A DNA stretch of 64,000 nt from Phaeobacter sp. B1627 (GTDB taxonomy: Bacteria > Pseudomonadota > Alphaproteobacteria > Rhodobacterales > Rhodobacteraceae), in contig NZ_VCNK01000004.1 of NCBI RefSeq assembly GCF_006265095.1, positions 186,001 to 250,000 of the forward strand, given 5' to 3'. A program made the translations under genes and the position numbers. Below are positions 36,428 to 45,511 of this stretch, one piece after another (position 1 is the stretch's first letter; the number at the start of each line of letters is the position of its first letter). The notes beneath the pieces are model-generated. The model saw only the letters and a program-made list of their open reading frames with translations. It did not search any database and was not told the origin of the DNA.

Positions 36428-36672
36428 TGGATGTGCTGTATTTCGCCTGGGTGCGCGAACGCATTGGTCTGCCGAAAGAGCGGGTCGAGACCACTGCGGT
36501 CACAGTGGCTGAGTTGATCGAAGAGCTGATGGCGCGCGATGAACGCTATGCTGCGGCCTTTGGCGACCTGTCGGCCCTGCGGGTGGCGCTGGATCAGGAG
36601 CTTGCGGAGTTTGACGCGCCGCTGTCGGGCGTGCGCGAGGTGGCCTTTTTCCCGCCGATGACCGGAGGCTGA
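36427..36672 (+). CDS. moaD: Molybdopterin synthase sulfur carrier subunit
   Basis: 81-residue ubiquitin-like protein ending in the required Gly-Gly (FPPMTGG), which is thiocarboxylated to donate sulfur to precursor Z. The N-terminus MDVLYFAWVRERIGL is typical. It starts on the last base of the pgsA stop and precedes moaE by 3 bp. Confidence 0.93.
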   Translation: MDVLYFAWVRERIGLPKERVETTAVTVAELIEELMARDERYAAAFGDLSALRVALDQELAEFDAPLSGVREVAFFPPMTGG

Positions 36673-36675
36673 GCG

Positions 36676-37122
36676 ATGCGTGTGAGGGTGCAGCAGGCGC
36701 CGTTTGATTTCGGCGAAGAAGCGAACGGGTTTGCCCGGGACGCCGGGGCGGCGGGGGCGGTCGTGACCTTCACCGGTGTGGTGCGGGAGGCGGATGCCGG
36801 TGCGATGACGGTGATGGAGATCGAGCATTATCCGGGGATGACCGAAAAGGCGTTGCAGAAGATCGCTACCGAGGCGGTTGCGCGCTGGGAGCTGACGGAT
36901 GCGCTGGTGATCCACAGATACGGACGATTGCAGCCTGGCGATCAGATCATGATGGTGGCCACGGCGGCGCAGCATCGCGTGGCGGCTTTTGAGGCGGCAG
37001 AGTACCTGATGGACTACCTGAAATCCCGCGCACCGTTCTGGAAGAAGGAGATCCTTGCGGATGGCGCAGCTGATTGGGTTGCGGCAAAAGAGGCCGATGA
37101 GGATGCGTTGACGCGCTGGTAA
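36676..37122 (+). CDS. moaE: Molybdopterin synthase catalytic subunit
   Basis: 148 residues; converts cyclic pyranopterin monophosphate to molybdopterin with MoaD. Motifs: GAVVTFTGVVRE, MEIEHYPGM, HRYGRLQPGD and the active-site lysines in LKSRAPFWKKE. Another cofactor gene, moaB, lies near 50.7 kb; the remaining moa/moe genes are not in the window. Confidence 0.95.
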   Translation: MRVRVQQAPFDFGEEANGFARDAGAAGAVVTFTGVVREADAGAMTVMEIEHYPGMTEKALQKIATEAVARWELTDALVIHRYGRLQPGDQIMMVATAAQHRVAAFEAAEYLMDYLKSRAPFWKKEILADGAADWVAAKEADEDALTRW

Positions 37123-37234
37123 CGCCCGCTTGTCCCACGTTCCTTGGCCTGTCATCCGAAAGCCTGCGTCCGCTGTGGCAAGGATCTGACGCTGCAAGGG
37201 GCCCGTCTATTGGTGCAGGGCTTCTCTGGTGGCC

Positions 37235-37312
37235 GGGGGGGCTCCCGCCCGTCATCGGCGCCTCGCGGCGCGTCTTCCCATTGGGCCGGGCGCCGTGCCT
37301 GTCGGCACGGCG
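37235..37312 (+). repeat. Dispersed intergenic hairpin repeat, copy C
   Basis: G-run plus GCTCCCGCCCG, then CATTGGGCCGGGCGCCGT, then a hairpin GCCGTGCC/GGCACGGC with loop TGTC. It lies between moaE and the convergent membrane protein gene. The gap 37123-37539 shows no gene. Confidence 0.74.
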
Positions 37313-37399
37313 AGGGTGGCCTGCCCGGGCGGCGCGACCATCCTGGACCGGAGCCTCGCTCATATGACTGTTTCACATCAGATGGATCAAAAGATCAGA

Positions 37400-37507
37400 G
37401 GCGCGATCAGGAGAAATCAAACCGGGGCGATCAGTCAGTGTCCAGGGCGATCAGACTGGGGCGATCTGGGGCGATCATACCGGGGCGAAGGGGGGCGAAG
37501 GCGGCGG
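37400..37507. repeat. Irregular tandem array of a GGGGCGATCA-like unit
   Basis: About seven to eight occurrences of (G)GGGCGA, usually followed by TC, at variable spacing of roughly 8-24 bp. It lies just after dispersed repeat copy C and shortly before the stop of the minus-strand gene at 37540. Confidence 0.65.
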
Positions 37508-37539
37508 CATGATCCGGCGCGCCATCCCCTGACGGTCCC

Positions 37540-37860
37540 TCAACCGGCGCCGTGTAGCTGCGAGCGGAGTTCCTCGGCCTCCTGACGCGCCTCACGCAAG
37601 CCGTCCATGGCAGCGCGCAGCTCGGCTTCGGTCTGGCTGAGCTGATTGGTCAGCTCTGCTTCGCGCTGTTGCAGATAGGTGATCGCCTGATCCCGGGTTT
37701 CTTCTGCCTCATGCAGTTCCTGGCTCATGCGGTCCAGATCAGCCACGTCGCTTTGGCGCACGCGGGTGAAGCGGTGCACCAGCCAATTCGCAAACCATCC
37801 CATCGCAAATGCCGCAAACAGGATGATGGCTGTGGTGAGGATGAACTCTGTTCTGCTCAT
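37540..37860 (-). CDS. Small membrane-anchored coiled-coil protein
   Basis: 106 residues. An N-terminal membrane helix (about residues 8-30, IILFAAFAMGWFANWLV) is followed by one long charged helix with heptad pattern (DLDRMSQELHEAEETRDQAI and onward), most likely a coiled coil. Its start overlaps the stop of the BON/OmpA gene by one base (TAATG), so the two are translated together. Function unknown; an envelope role is suggested by the partner. Confidence 0.85.
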   Translation of the reverse strand: MSRTEFILTTAIILFAAFAMGWFANWLVHRFTRVRQSDVADLDRMSQELHEAEETRDQAITYLQQREAELTNQLSQTEAELRAAMDGLREARQEAEELRSQLHGAG

Positions 37861-39845
37861 TATCCGTCGGTCTCCTCGGGGGGCTCTGGGGTGGTGGCAT
37901 CGTCGGTGGTCTGAGGCGTGTCGCCCCCGGTGTCGCCCCCGGTATCGGTGGTCTCTGTATCGGTGGTCTCTGTGGTCTCGGCTTGCGGGGCGCTGTCAGC
38001 GCCGGCCTCGTCCTGTGGACCCTCGTCCGCAGGCGCGTCGGCCTCAATGAGACGGAATTCGATGCGGCGGTTGGCCTCGCGGCCCTCTTCGGTGTCATTG
38101 CTGGCGATGGGGGTGACTTCGCCATAGCCCTTGGCAACGAAGCTCCCGGTCAGAAGTCGGCGCGCCCTGAGCGCGTTCAGCACGGATTGGGCCCTGGCCT
38201 GACTGAGGTTGAGGTTCATCTCTTCCCGTCCCTGACTGTCGGTGTGCCCCTGGATTTCGAGGGGGATTTCGCCACATTGATCAAGCAGCCTGGCAATTTT
38301 GTCGATCACCCGCGCGCTGTCGGCAGCCACGGTCGCAGAGCCGGGTTCAAAGGCGATCTTCTCGGCACGCTGAATGGCGGCCAGCTCCGCCTCGCAAAGC
38401 GCCGGTGCCATCAGCTGGTCCTCAGGTTCCGGGGGGGCCTCATAGGTGAGGTCCAATTCGTAGTCCTCGGCCTCGCCCAGTTTGTCCGAGAGCATCCGGG
38501 CCACTTCGGCGCTGGCGTTTTCCACGTGGCTCATACCGCGCACGCTCACCAGATCAGGGGTGACGGTCACCGCGCCGCGCTCCAGCTGGGCCAGCGCATC
38601 CAGCGCGGCGAGCACCCGGATCGGCCAGACGCCGGGCAGATCCGGTACGTTGCGGGTGGCCACATAGACCGCATCGGAGCCAAACCGGGCCCGGGCGTAG
38701 CTGTCGACGGTGCGACGCTGGGCATCGTCGCTCAGCCGGCCCCGCAGTTGCACCTGTCCCTCGGGGCTGAGGGTGGCGGAAAATTCAGGGGCGCTGTCGC
38801 TGGCCTGTGTTTCGGGCTCGGGGAGCACCGCATGCAGGACGAAGACCTGCGGCAGGGCGTTTTCCAGCTCGCCGACGATTCGGTCGAACACCGGACTGGC
38901 GGTCCCCTCGGCGGCGACCAGCGTCACATCGCCGTTGGAATAGGTGATCGAACCCGCCCCCAGTTCCGTCAATGCCGCCAGACCGACCTCGACCGCGCGC
39001 GACCAATTGGCGGATGGCACGCCCAGGCCGATGGTGCATTCGCTTTCAGAACGCAGGGCAGCCAGCCGCGCGGCCGTCAGGATGCGGGTGCGGCTCTCGT
39101 CGCTCTCGGCCGAGCAGGCATCGAAATGGCCGCCCTCTTCATCCAGGACATAGCGCAGCGTGAAGGGCGAGATCACCGGCCGTGGTGCGGCGATATCGAG
39201 CGTCACATGAACCGAAGGCGGGGCCATGCGGGTCAGGTCGTTTTCGAGTTTTTCCTTGGCCTCGGCACTGTCGGAAATCGCGGTGATGCTGACGGCGCCC
39301 GCTTCTACTGAAATCTTGGTACGCGGCAGCAGGGCCAGCGCCTTGAGCGCATAGGCCATGGCATCGGTCCAGCCACGGGGCAGCGGGTAGTCGGCTGTTT
39401 CGATAAAGTCGGTGACCTGCGGGTTGCGTTTTATCTCGCTCAGCCTGCGCATCAATGCCGCGTGGTTGCTTGCGGTCGGAATGAGGCCAATGATCGAAAT
39501 CCCGGCATCGTTGCGCAGAATCTCTGTCGAAAAACGCGGCGGCGCGATGCCTTCTGACGGGCTGATTTCCATCTGATCGATGATCCGCGACGCATCCACC
39601 ACCGCGCCGATACGGGAAATCGCGGCAAAGCGTCTGGCCTCGTCCGGGGCCTCGCCCGAGAGTTCGACCCGCAGGCCGTCTGCCACCACTTCGGCCCAGG
39701 TGAACCCGGCGCTGTCCAGCGTCCGCCGCACGACGATCTCGGTGTTGTCTTCCAGGGCCGTCGCTGCAAACCCCGCCACCACCAGACTGAGACCTGCCGC
39801 TGCGGCAAAGGTCAGGGGGGGGATCATAAGCGAGGAAAGACGCAT
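37860..39845 (-). CDS. BON-domain and OmpA-domain envelope protein
   Basis: 661 residues from the ATG at 39845. A signal or membrane segment comes first (about residues 7-30), followed by BON-like repeats such as LRVELSGEAPDEARRFAAIS in the first half. A C-terminal OmpA/MotB peptidoglycan-binding domain contains IQGHTDSQGREEMNLNLSQA and RIEFRLIEA. The end is a low-complexity Thr/Asp/Gly/Glu-rich tail (ETTDTETTDTGGDTGGD) coded by short repeats. It probably links the envelope to the wall. A start at residue 6 (MIPPLTF) is also possible. Confidence 0.88.
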   Translation of the reverse strand: MRLSSLMIPPLTFAAAAGLSLVVAGFAATALEDNTEIVVRRTLDSAGFTWAEVVADGLRVELSGEAPDEARRFAAISRIGAVVDASRIIDQMEISPSEGIAPPRFSTEILRNDAGISIIGLIPTASNHAALMRRLSEIKRNPQVTDFIETADYPLPRGWTDAMAYALKALALLPRTKISVEAGAVSITAISDSAEAKEKLENDLTRMAPPSVHVTLDIAAPRPVISPFTLRYVLDEEGGHFDACSAESDESRTRILTAARLAALRSESECTIGLGVPSANWSRAVEVGLAALTELGAGSITYSNGDVTLVAAEGTASPVFDRIVGELENALPQVFVLHAVLPEPETQASDSAPEFSATLSPEGQVQLRGRLSDDAQRRTVDSYARARFGSDAVYVATRNVPDLPGVWPIRVLAALDALAQLERGAVTVTPDLVSVRGMSHVENASAEVARMLSDKLGEAEDYELDLTYEAPPEPEDQLMAPALCEAELAAIQRAEKIAFEPGSATVAADSARVIDKIARLLDQCGEIPLEIQGHTDSQGREEMNLNLSQARAQSVLNALRARRLLTGSFVAKGYGEVTPIASNDTEEGREANRRIEFRLIEADAPADEGPQDEAGADSAPQAETTETTDTETTDTGGDTGGDTPQTTDDATTPEPPEETDG

Positions 39846-39926
39846 GTGGCAGTAAGTTCCGGCAGTTCGATTGGCCTCTGTCTTACAAGGGCAGGGGCGA
39901 TGGATCAATCACGTCGGGCTGCGCGA

Positions 39927-40889
39927 TCATGCAAACAGGGCCAGCACAAGGAAAATGAGCGGAATCAAGCCGGTGTCTCGATTGAGATGAAACAGCGCCA
40001 GCAGCCGTTCGCTGTTGTTGGGGTCAAAGGAGCGCAGCTGCCAGGTCATATGCCACCCCATCGCCCAGGGCGCGACCAGCGACAAGGCCAGCGCCAGGAC
40101 CGAGCCTGCGGGCTGCACCGCGAGGATGATGGCCAGCGCCATCAGGCTGACGGTGGCCACGATGAACCGCCGCAGCCAGACCGGCGAGCGGTCCCCGAAC
40201 AGGCGCGCGGTGGATTTCACTCCGATCAGAGCGTCATCTTCGGCGTCCTGATGGGCATAGATGGTGTCATAAAACAGCGTCCACGCCATGCCGGCGCTGT
40301 AGAGCGCCACCGCAGGCCAGTCCAGACGCCCGCTGTGCGCAACCCAGGCCAGCATCGCGCCCCAGTTGAAGGCCAGCCCGAGGAACACCTGCGGCCACCA
40401 GGTGAACCGCTTGGCAAAGGGATAGATTGCGACCGGAAACAGCGATAGGATGCCCATCGCAATCGCGGCCTGATTGAAGGTCAGCAAGATCCCGAAGGCC
40501 AGCAGTGCCTGCAGCCCCATCCATAGGGCAGCACCCCGCACCGTTGCCTGGCCGGAGGGGATCGGGCGCGAGCGGGTACGCTCGACGCTGCCATCGATGT
40601 GGCGATCGGTGATGTCGTTCCAGGTACAGCCCGCCCCCCGCATCAGCCAGGCTCCGAGGGCGCAGCCTGTGAAGATCCACAGATCGCCCCAGCGCGGGCT
40701 CTGGTCGGCCAGCATTGCCAGCGCCAGTCCCCACCAGCACGGCAGCAGCAAGAGCCAGGTGCCGATCGGGCGGTCCGCCCGGCTCAGACGCATGTAGGGG
40801 CGCAGGGCCTCGGGCGCATGGGTGTCCACCCAATTGCCTTTCACAGCATCTGCGACACGTCCGTCTGGTGTTGGCGACTGGCCTTGCAT
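39927..40889 (-). CDS. ubiA: 4-hydroxybenzoate polyprenyltransferase
   Basis: Membrane prenyltransferase of ubiquinone synthesis. The two Asp-rich motifs are NDITDRHIDGSVERTRSRP and YAHQDAEDDALIGVKSTA; about eight hydrophobic segments. I chose ATG 40889 (MQGQSPTPDGR, 320 residues); a longer in-frame form would run into the rsmE coding region. Its start lies 12 bp from the divergent rsmE start. Confidence 0.94.
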   Translation of the reverse strand: MQGQSPTPDGRVADAVKGNWVDTHAPEALRPYMRLSRADRPIGTWLLLLPCWWGLALAMLADQSPRWGDLWIFTGCALGAWLMRGAGCTWNDITDRHIDGSVERTRSRPIPSGQATVRGAALWMGLQALLAFGILLTFNQAAIAMGILSLFPVAIYPFAKRFTWWPQVFLGLAFNWGAMLAWVAHSGRLDWPAVALYSAGMAWTLFYDTIYAHQDAEDDALIGVKSTARLFGDRSPVWLRRFIVATVSLMALAIILAVQPAGSVLALALSLVAPWAMGWHMTWQLRSFDPNNSERLLALFHLNRDTGLIPLIFLVLALFA

Positions 40890-40901
40890 ATGTAGGACCC
40901 C

Positions 40902-41633
40902 ATGAGTGCTAAAGTCAGACTGTATGTAGATCACCCCTTGGGGGCAGGGCAATCGGTTCCTCTGGACCGGGATCAGGCGCATTACCTGTTCGGGGTGATG
41001 CGGCTTGGGCCCGGTGCCCGCGTGGCCCTGTTCAACGGGCGCGACGGGGAATGGCAGGCGGAAGTGGCCGAAGCCGGCAAGCGTGGCGGGGTCCTCGCCT
41101 GTGTTGCGCAGTCCAAGCCGCTGCAGCTGCCGCCGGATCTGTGGCTGATCTTTGCGCCGATCAAGAAAGCACGCACCGATTTCATCGTCGAAAAGGCGGC
41201 CGAAATGGGCGCGGCGCGCATTGTGCCGGTGGTGACAGAGTTCACCAATTCAGAGCGGATCCGTCAGGACCGGTTGCAGGCCCATGCCGTCGAGGCGGCG
41301 GAGCAATGCGGCGGCACCTTTGTGCCGGAGGTGGCGGAGCTGCAGAAACTTTCGGCGCTGCTGGATCATTGGCCACTGTCGCGCCAGTTGATGTTCTGCG
41401 ACGAGGCGGAGGTGGGGCAGCGTCTGTTTCTGGATGAGGTCCGGGCCGAGCCACCGGCCCCCTGGGCGATCTTGATCGGGCCGGAAGGTGGGTTTTCGGA
41501 GGGCGAACGCAAACGGCTGCAGGGGATGGAGCAGTCGCATGTGGTCAGCCTCGGCCCGCGTATCCTGCGCGCCGATACCGCAGCGGTTGCCGCGATGACC
41601 CTGTGGCAGCAAAGGCTGGGAGACTGGCGATGA
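40902..41633 (+). CDS. rsmE: 16S rRNA (uracil1498-N3)-methyltransferase
   Basis: 243 residues, SPOUT fold. PUA-like N-terminal domain (VPLDRDQAHYLFGVMRL), a KKARTDFIVEKAAEMGAARI segment, and the SAM-binding knot LIGPEGGFSEGE with SLGPRILRADTAAV. It overlaps the acetyltransferase gene by 4 bp. Confidence 0.95.
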   Translation: MSAKVRLYVDHPLGAGQSVPLDRDQAHYLFGVMRLGPGARVALFNGRDGEWQAEVAEAGKRGGVLACVAQSKPLQLPPDLWLIFAPIKKARTDFIVEKAAEMGAARIVPVVTEFTNSERIRQDRLQAHAVEAAEQCGGTFVPEVAELQKLSALLDHWPLSRQLMFCDEAEVGQRLFLDEVRAEPPAPWAILIGPEGGFSEGERKRLQGMEQSHVVSLGPRILRADTAAVAAMTLWQQRLGDWR

Positions 41634-42511
41634 GGTGGCGCCCTGCGCAGAGGTCTGACCTCGGCTGGGTCGAAGCCCTGCTGTTTCAGAATGTGCAGGC
41701 TTCCATGTTCCTGATCGGAAACCTGCGCGAGCACGGGCTTGGCCCACAGCGGCGCGAGGCTCATCCGCATGCGCTGACGCTTTGGGTGCGGCCGGATCGG
41801 GACGGGGTGTTCGGGATCACAACTGCGGGCACCGTTTTGATGATGGCACCGGATGCGGAGGCCGCTGACTGGCGGGGGGCGGGGCAGTTGGTCGCCGGAC
41901 GCGCGATCTCTGCGGTATTGGGGGATGCGCCGCAGGTGCGCAGCTTTCTCGCCGTCAACGACTTGCAGTCGCATCCCTGCCAGCTCGACAGCGATGATCC
42001 GGGGTTTTTGCTGGATCTGACAGAGCTGCGGGTTGAAAGGCGCGCGGATGAGGAGATCATCCCGCTGGGGGAGGCTCCGCGCGCCGTGATGGAGGCCTGG
42101 CGCACTGCCTATGAGATCGAGGCGGTTTGCGCCGGTGCGGAAGCGGCAGCCGTGAAAGCACGGGCGGATATTGCCGAGTGCGTCGCAAAGGACAGCCATC
42201 GCGTGTTGCTGCACCGGGGGGAGCCCGTGGCGATGACCGGTTTCAATCAGAGCCTGCCGGAAGCGGTTCAGGTCGGCGGTGTCTATACGCCTCCTGCCCT
42301 GCGCGGGCGTGGCTACGCGCGCCGCGTCGTCGGTCGGCATTTGGACGAAGCGCGCGCGCGCGGCGCCTCGCGGGCGGTGCTCTTTGCGGCGAGCGAAGCG
42401 GCGGCCAGAGCCTATCGGGCGGTGGGGTTTCAGCCGGCGGGGACCTATGCTCTGGTGCTGTTTTCCCGGCCTGCGCAAACGCGCGCAACCTTTGTGGAGG
42501 GATGCACATGA
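41630..42511 (+). CDS. GNAT-family N-acetyltransferase
   Basis: 293 residues. The C-terminal half is a GNAT domain with the acetyl-CoA loop RGRGYARRVVGRHLDEARA and the ending AARAYRAVGFQPAGTY. The N-terminal half looks like a degenerate second GNAT domain. The start at 41630 overlaps the rsmE stop (ATGA), and the stop overlaps the next gene in the same way. Substrate unknown. Confidence 0.87.
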   Translation: MRWRPAQRSDLGWVEALLFQNVQASMFLIGNLREHGLGPQRREAHPHALTLWVRPDRDGVFGITTAGTVLMMAPDAEAADWRGAGQLVAGRAISAVLGDAPQVRSFLAVNDLQSHPCQLDSDDPGFLLDLTELRVERRADEEIIPLGEAPRAVMEAWRTAYEIEAVCAGAEAAAVKARADIAECVAKDSHRVLLHRGEPVAMTGFNQSLPEAVQVGGVYTPPALRGRGYARRVVGRHLDEARARGASRAVLFAASEAAARAYRAVGFQPAGTYALVLFSRPAQTRATFVEGCT

Positions 42512-43035
42512 GTTTTATCAGACCCGAAGCCAGTGCCGCACTCTGGCGCTGGCGGGAAGTGCTGGCGGCGCTGGTGCTGTTTGCCTTCGGGCTGCGCTGG
42601 GCGCTGACATCTGTGGGGATCATGCAAATGACCGGCTGGGCCTGCATTGCGCTGGCGGTGGTGGTGGCGGTTGTCGGCGGCCAGCGGATGCGGTTTCGGC
42701 CCGGGTCCGGGGGACCTGGTATGGTGCAGGTCACCGAAGGGCAGATCAGCTATTTCGGACCGCTGACGGGGGGCGCAGTGGCCCGGTCAGAGATCGAGAC
42801 CCTGCGCCTGGACCATACCGCACGCCCCTCGCATTGGGTGCTGGAACAGCCCGGCCAGCCGCCCCTGGCTATCCCGGTCACCGCCACCGGCGCCGAGGCA
42901 TTGTTTGATGTGTTCGCGAGCCTGCCGGGACTGAAGACGGAACGCATGCTGAGTGAACTGCATCACAAAGGTCCGCATCAGGTCGTGATATGGCAGCGCT
43001 CACCGGATGCGCACACAGCCCATTGGCTGCATTGA
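42508..43035 (+). CDS. Uncharacterised two-helix membrane protein
   Basis: 175 residues. Two hydrophobic segments near residues 18-60 (EVLAALVLFAFGLRW and IALAVVVAVVGG) are followed by a soluble domain. That domain has a PH-like beta pattern (MVQVTEGQISYFGPL, ARSEIETLRLDHTARPSHWV). It overlaps the acetyltransferase stop by ATGA, so rsmE, the GNAT gene and this gene form one operon. No family name is offered. Confidence 0.82.
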   Translation: MSFIRPEASAALWRWREVLAALVLFAFGLRWALTSVGIMQMTGWACIALAVVVAVVGGQRMRFRPGSGGPGMVQVTEGQISYFGPLTGGAVARSEIETLRLDHTARPSHWVLEQPGQPPLAIPVTATGAEALFDVFASLPGLKTERMLSELHHKGPHQVVIWQRSPDAHTAHWLH

Positions 43036-43168
43036 CAAGACCAGCGTTTGGTCGCACCAGTTGACACTTGGCCCCCGGGCCTCAGACGCTGCACTCAGAC
43101 GCAGAAACACGACACAGAAATATGCCACGCCTGCCCTGGGCAGCGCGATCTTTGAAGGGGGCCTATCC

Positions 43169-44539
43169 ATGTCCATTCCTCAGTCCGGCGGCGGACCGAT
43201 CGAAAGCCATGCCCAATTGGCAGAGTATATGGAATCGGGTTGCAAGCCGCGCGACGACTGGCGCATCGGCACGGAGCACGAGAAATTCGGCTATTGCAAG
43301 GACACCTTGAAACCGTTGCCCTATGAGGGCAAGCGATCCATCCTTGCGGTGCTGGAGGGGCTGCGCGACCGACATGGCTGGGCGCCGGTGAGCGAAGGCG
43401 GCAAGCTGATCGGTCTGACCAAGGGGATGGCGAATGTCAGCCTCGAGCCGGGGGGCGCTCTGGAGTTGTCCGGGGCACCGCTGGAGACCATCCACGAGAC
43501 CTGCGATGAGGTGAATATCCACCTGCGCGAAGTGAAGGATATCGCCGACGAGATTGGCGTCGGGTTTATCGGCCTCGGGGCGGCCCCTATCTGGCAGCAT
43601 GAGGAAATGCCGCTGATGCCGAAGGGTCGCTATACCCTGATGAACGATTATATGGACAAGGTCGGCACCACCGGTCGCTGGATGATGCGGCGCACCTGTA
43701 CGGTGCAGGTGAACCTCGATTTCGCCTCTGAGGCTGACATGGTTCAGAAGCTGCGCGTGGCTCTGGCGCTGCAGCCGGTGGCGACCGCCCTGTTCGCCAA
43801 TTCGCCCTTCTTTGAGGGCAAGCCCAACGGCCATAAATCCTGGCGCAGCTATATCTGGCGGCATATGGATGCGGCCCGGACGGGGATGCTGCCGTTTGTG
43901 TTTGAGGAGGGCATGGGGTTTGAAAGATATGCCGATTATGCGCTCGATGTGCCGATGTATTTCGTCTATCGCGACGGCAAATACATCAACGCACTCGGCC
44001 AGTCGTTCCGGGATTTTCTGAAGGGCGAATTGCCTGCGTTGCCGGGCGAAACACCGACCTTGTCGGATTGGGCAGACCACCTGACGACGGCCTTTCCCGA
44101 GGCCCGGATCAAGAAATACATGGAAATGCGCGGCGCCGACGGGGGGCCTTGGCGGCGCCTGTGTGCCCTGCCTGCGTTCTGGGTCGGGCTGATGTATGAT
44201 CAATCGGCGCTGGACGCGGCGTGGGATCTGGTCAAACACTGGGATGCGGAGACCCGCGAAGGGTTGCGGGTCGCGGCTTCGGTTTCGGGATTGCAGGCAG
44301 AGTTCGGTGGCGTGAAGATGCATGATCTTGCGCGCGAGGTTCTGGCGCTGGCTGACGCGGGGCTGCAGGCGCGTGCACGCGAGGGCGCGGGGGGATTGAT
44401 CCCGAATGAGACCCATTTCCTCAACGCATTGAAGGAGAGCGTCGACAGCGGCAAAGTTCCGGCGGACGAATTGCTGGAGCGCTTTGAGGGCGATTGGAAC
44501 GGCGATCTGACCCGGATATATGCCGATTACAGCTACTGA
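43169..44539 (+). CDS. gshA: Glutamate-cysteine ligase, plant/alphaproteobacterial type
   Basis: First step of glutathione synthesis. 456 residues with DDWRIGTEHEKFGY near the N-terminus, MANVSLEPGGALELSG, RRTCTVQVNLDF and RSYIWRHMDAARTGMLPF, all typical of the class that includes plant GSH1. The ATG at 43169 has GAAGGGGG upstream; longer versions lack support. Confidence 0.95.
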   Translation: MSIPQSGGGPIESHAQLAEYMESGCKPRDDWRIGTEHEKFGYCKDTLKPLPYEGKRSILAVLEGLRDRHGWAPVSEGGKLIGLTKGMANVSLEPGGALELSGAPLETIHETCDEVNIHLREVKDIADEIGVGFIGLGAAPIWQHEEMPLMPKGRYTLMNDYMDKVGTTGRWMMRRTCTVQVNLDFASEADMVQKLRVALALQPVATALFANSPFFEGKPNGHKSWRSYIWRHMDAARTGMLPFVFEEGMGFERYADYALDVPMYFVYRDGKYINALGQSFRDFLKGELPALPGETPTLSDWADHLTTAFPEARIKKYMEMRGADGGPWRRLCALPAFWVGLMYDQSALDAAWDLVKHWDAETREGLRVAASVSGLQAEFGGVKMHDLAREVLALADAGLQARAREGAGGLIPNETHFLNALKESVDSGKVPADELLERFEGDWNGDLTRIYADYSY

Positions 44540-44902
44540 CCGGATCACTGCCGGAATAGGAAAGAGGGGGCGCCGCTGAGACGTCCCTTTTTCTTGCTGC
44601 CCTCACGCTGGCGGCGCGCGCGGAGGTTGGGGCATTTGGCAGGTCTGCGGGACCGGTACAGGCCTCCGGGCTGGCCTCGCATAGATCCGTGTTCTCTTTA
44701 CTTGCGAACCAATAGGTCGCCTCAACATGGGCCGGAGCCAGCTTGTAGGTGCCTTTTCGTCGCCTTGCCTGCATGGAAATAGGCGATAGGGTCGGATCTC
44801 TGCAGACCGACCTGACGGCATGCTGATGAACAACGCGGGAGCACATCGTGTGTGACCCCGCTGGTGAGGGCGGGGGCGGTCGCAGGCTGACTTTGCGGAT
44901 GT
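44540..44902. other. Convergent gap gshA-plsY, no credible gene
   Basis: About 360 bp. Near the gshA end, GGGGCG pairs with CGTCCC (about 44567-44586, one G-T pair) and runs into TTTTTC, which could serve as a weak terminator. The rest holds only short frames without a ribosome-binding site or coding bias. No member of the dispersed repeat family was recognised. Confidence 0.5.
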
Positions 44903-45511
44903 TTACGTCTGGCCGATTTTGGGTTCAGTCCCGGCGCGCAGGCGGGCGATGTTGTCCTTGTGACGCCACAGGATGGCGGCGGCCAGGACACATGTCAGCA
45001 AGGTGCCAGGGGCGTATCCGAGGGCGAAGCTCCAGAGCGGGGCGGTGACTGCGGCGGTCAGTGCGCCCATCGACGAAATCCGGCTGAGGCTCGCCGCAAA
45101 CAGCCAGGTCAGACAGCAGGCAATTCCTACAGGCCAGGCGAGCGCCAGCATCAAGCCGAGGAATGTGGCCACTCCCTTGCCTCCCTTGAAACCCAGCCAA
45201 ACGGGGTAGCAGTGGCCGGTGAAGGCCAGAAGCCCCGCCAGTTGCGCCGCGTCTTCGCCGGCCAGAGCACGCGCCAGCAGCACCGCCGCCGCGCCCTTGC
45301 CGCCATCCAGCAGAAGCGTCGTTGCCGCGGCGGCCTTGCTTCCGGTGCGCAGCACGTTGGTGGTTCCGATATTGCCCGACCCTATGTCGCGCAGGTTCCC
45401 AAGGCCAAAGATCCGGGTAACCAACAGGCCGAAGGGAACCGAACCACAGAGGTAGCCGATCGCGCCCCAGAGCATCAGAACAGGCAGTGTCGTTTCGAGC
45501 GTTGGCAGCAT
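44903..45511 (-). CDS. plsY: Acyl-phosphate glycerol-3-phosphate acyltransferase
   Basis: 202-residue integral membrane enzyme making lysophosphatidate from acyl phosphate. The three PlsY loops are seen: LCGSVPFGLLV, IGSGNIGTTNVLR and LGFKGGKGVATFLG. Its start overlaps the stop of the dihydroorotase-like gene (TGATG), so it belongs to the pyrB operon. Confidence 0.95.
   Translation of the reverse strand: MLPTLETTLPVLMLWGAIGYLCGSVPFGLLVTRIFGLGNLRDIGSGNIGTTNVLRTGSKAAAATTLLLDGGKGAAAVLLARALAGEDAAQLAGLLAFTGHCYPVWLGFKGGKGVATFLGLMLALAWPVGIACCLTWLFAASLSRISSMGALTAAVTAPLWSFALGYAPGTLLTCVLAAAILWRHKDNIARLRAGTEPKIGQT

Noticed and set aside
43007-43168. Extended gshA N-terminus
   Set aside because: It overlaps the upstream membrane protein gene, and the ATG at 43169 has a good ribosome-binding site and begins the conserved region.
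44594-44846. Short open frames on both strands between gshA and plsY
   Set aside because: No ribosome-binding sites, no coding bias, and overlapping frames of equal quality on both strands.
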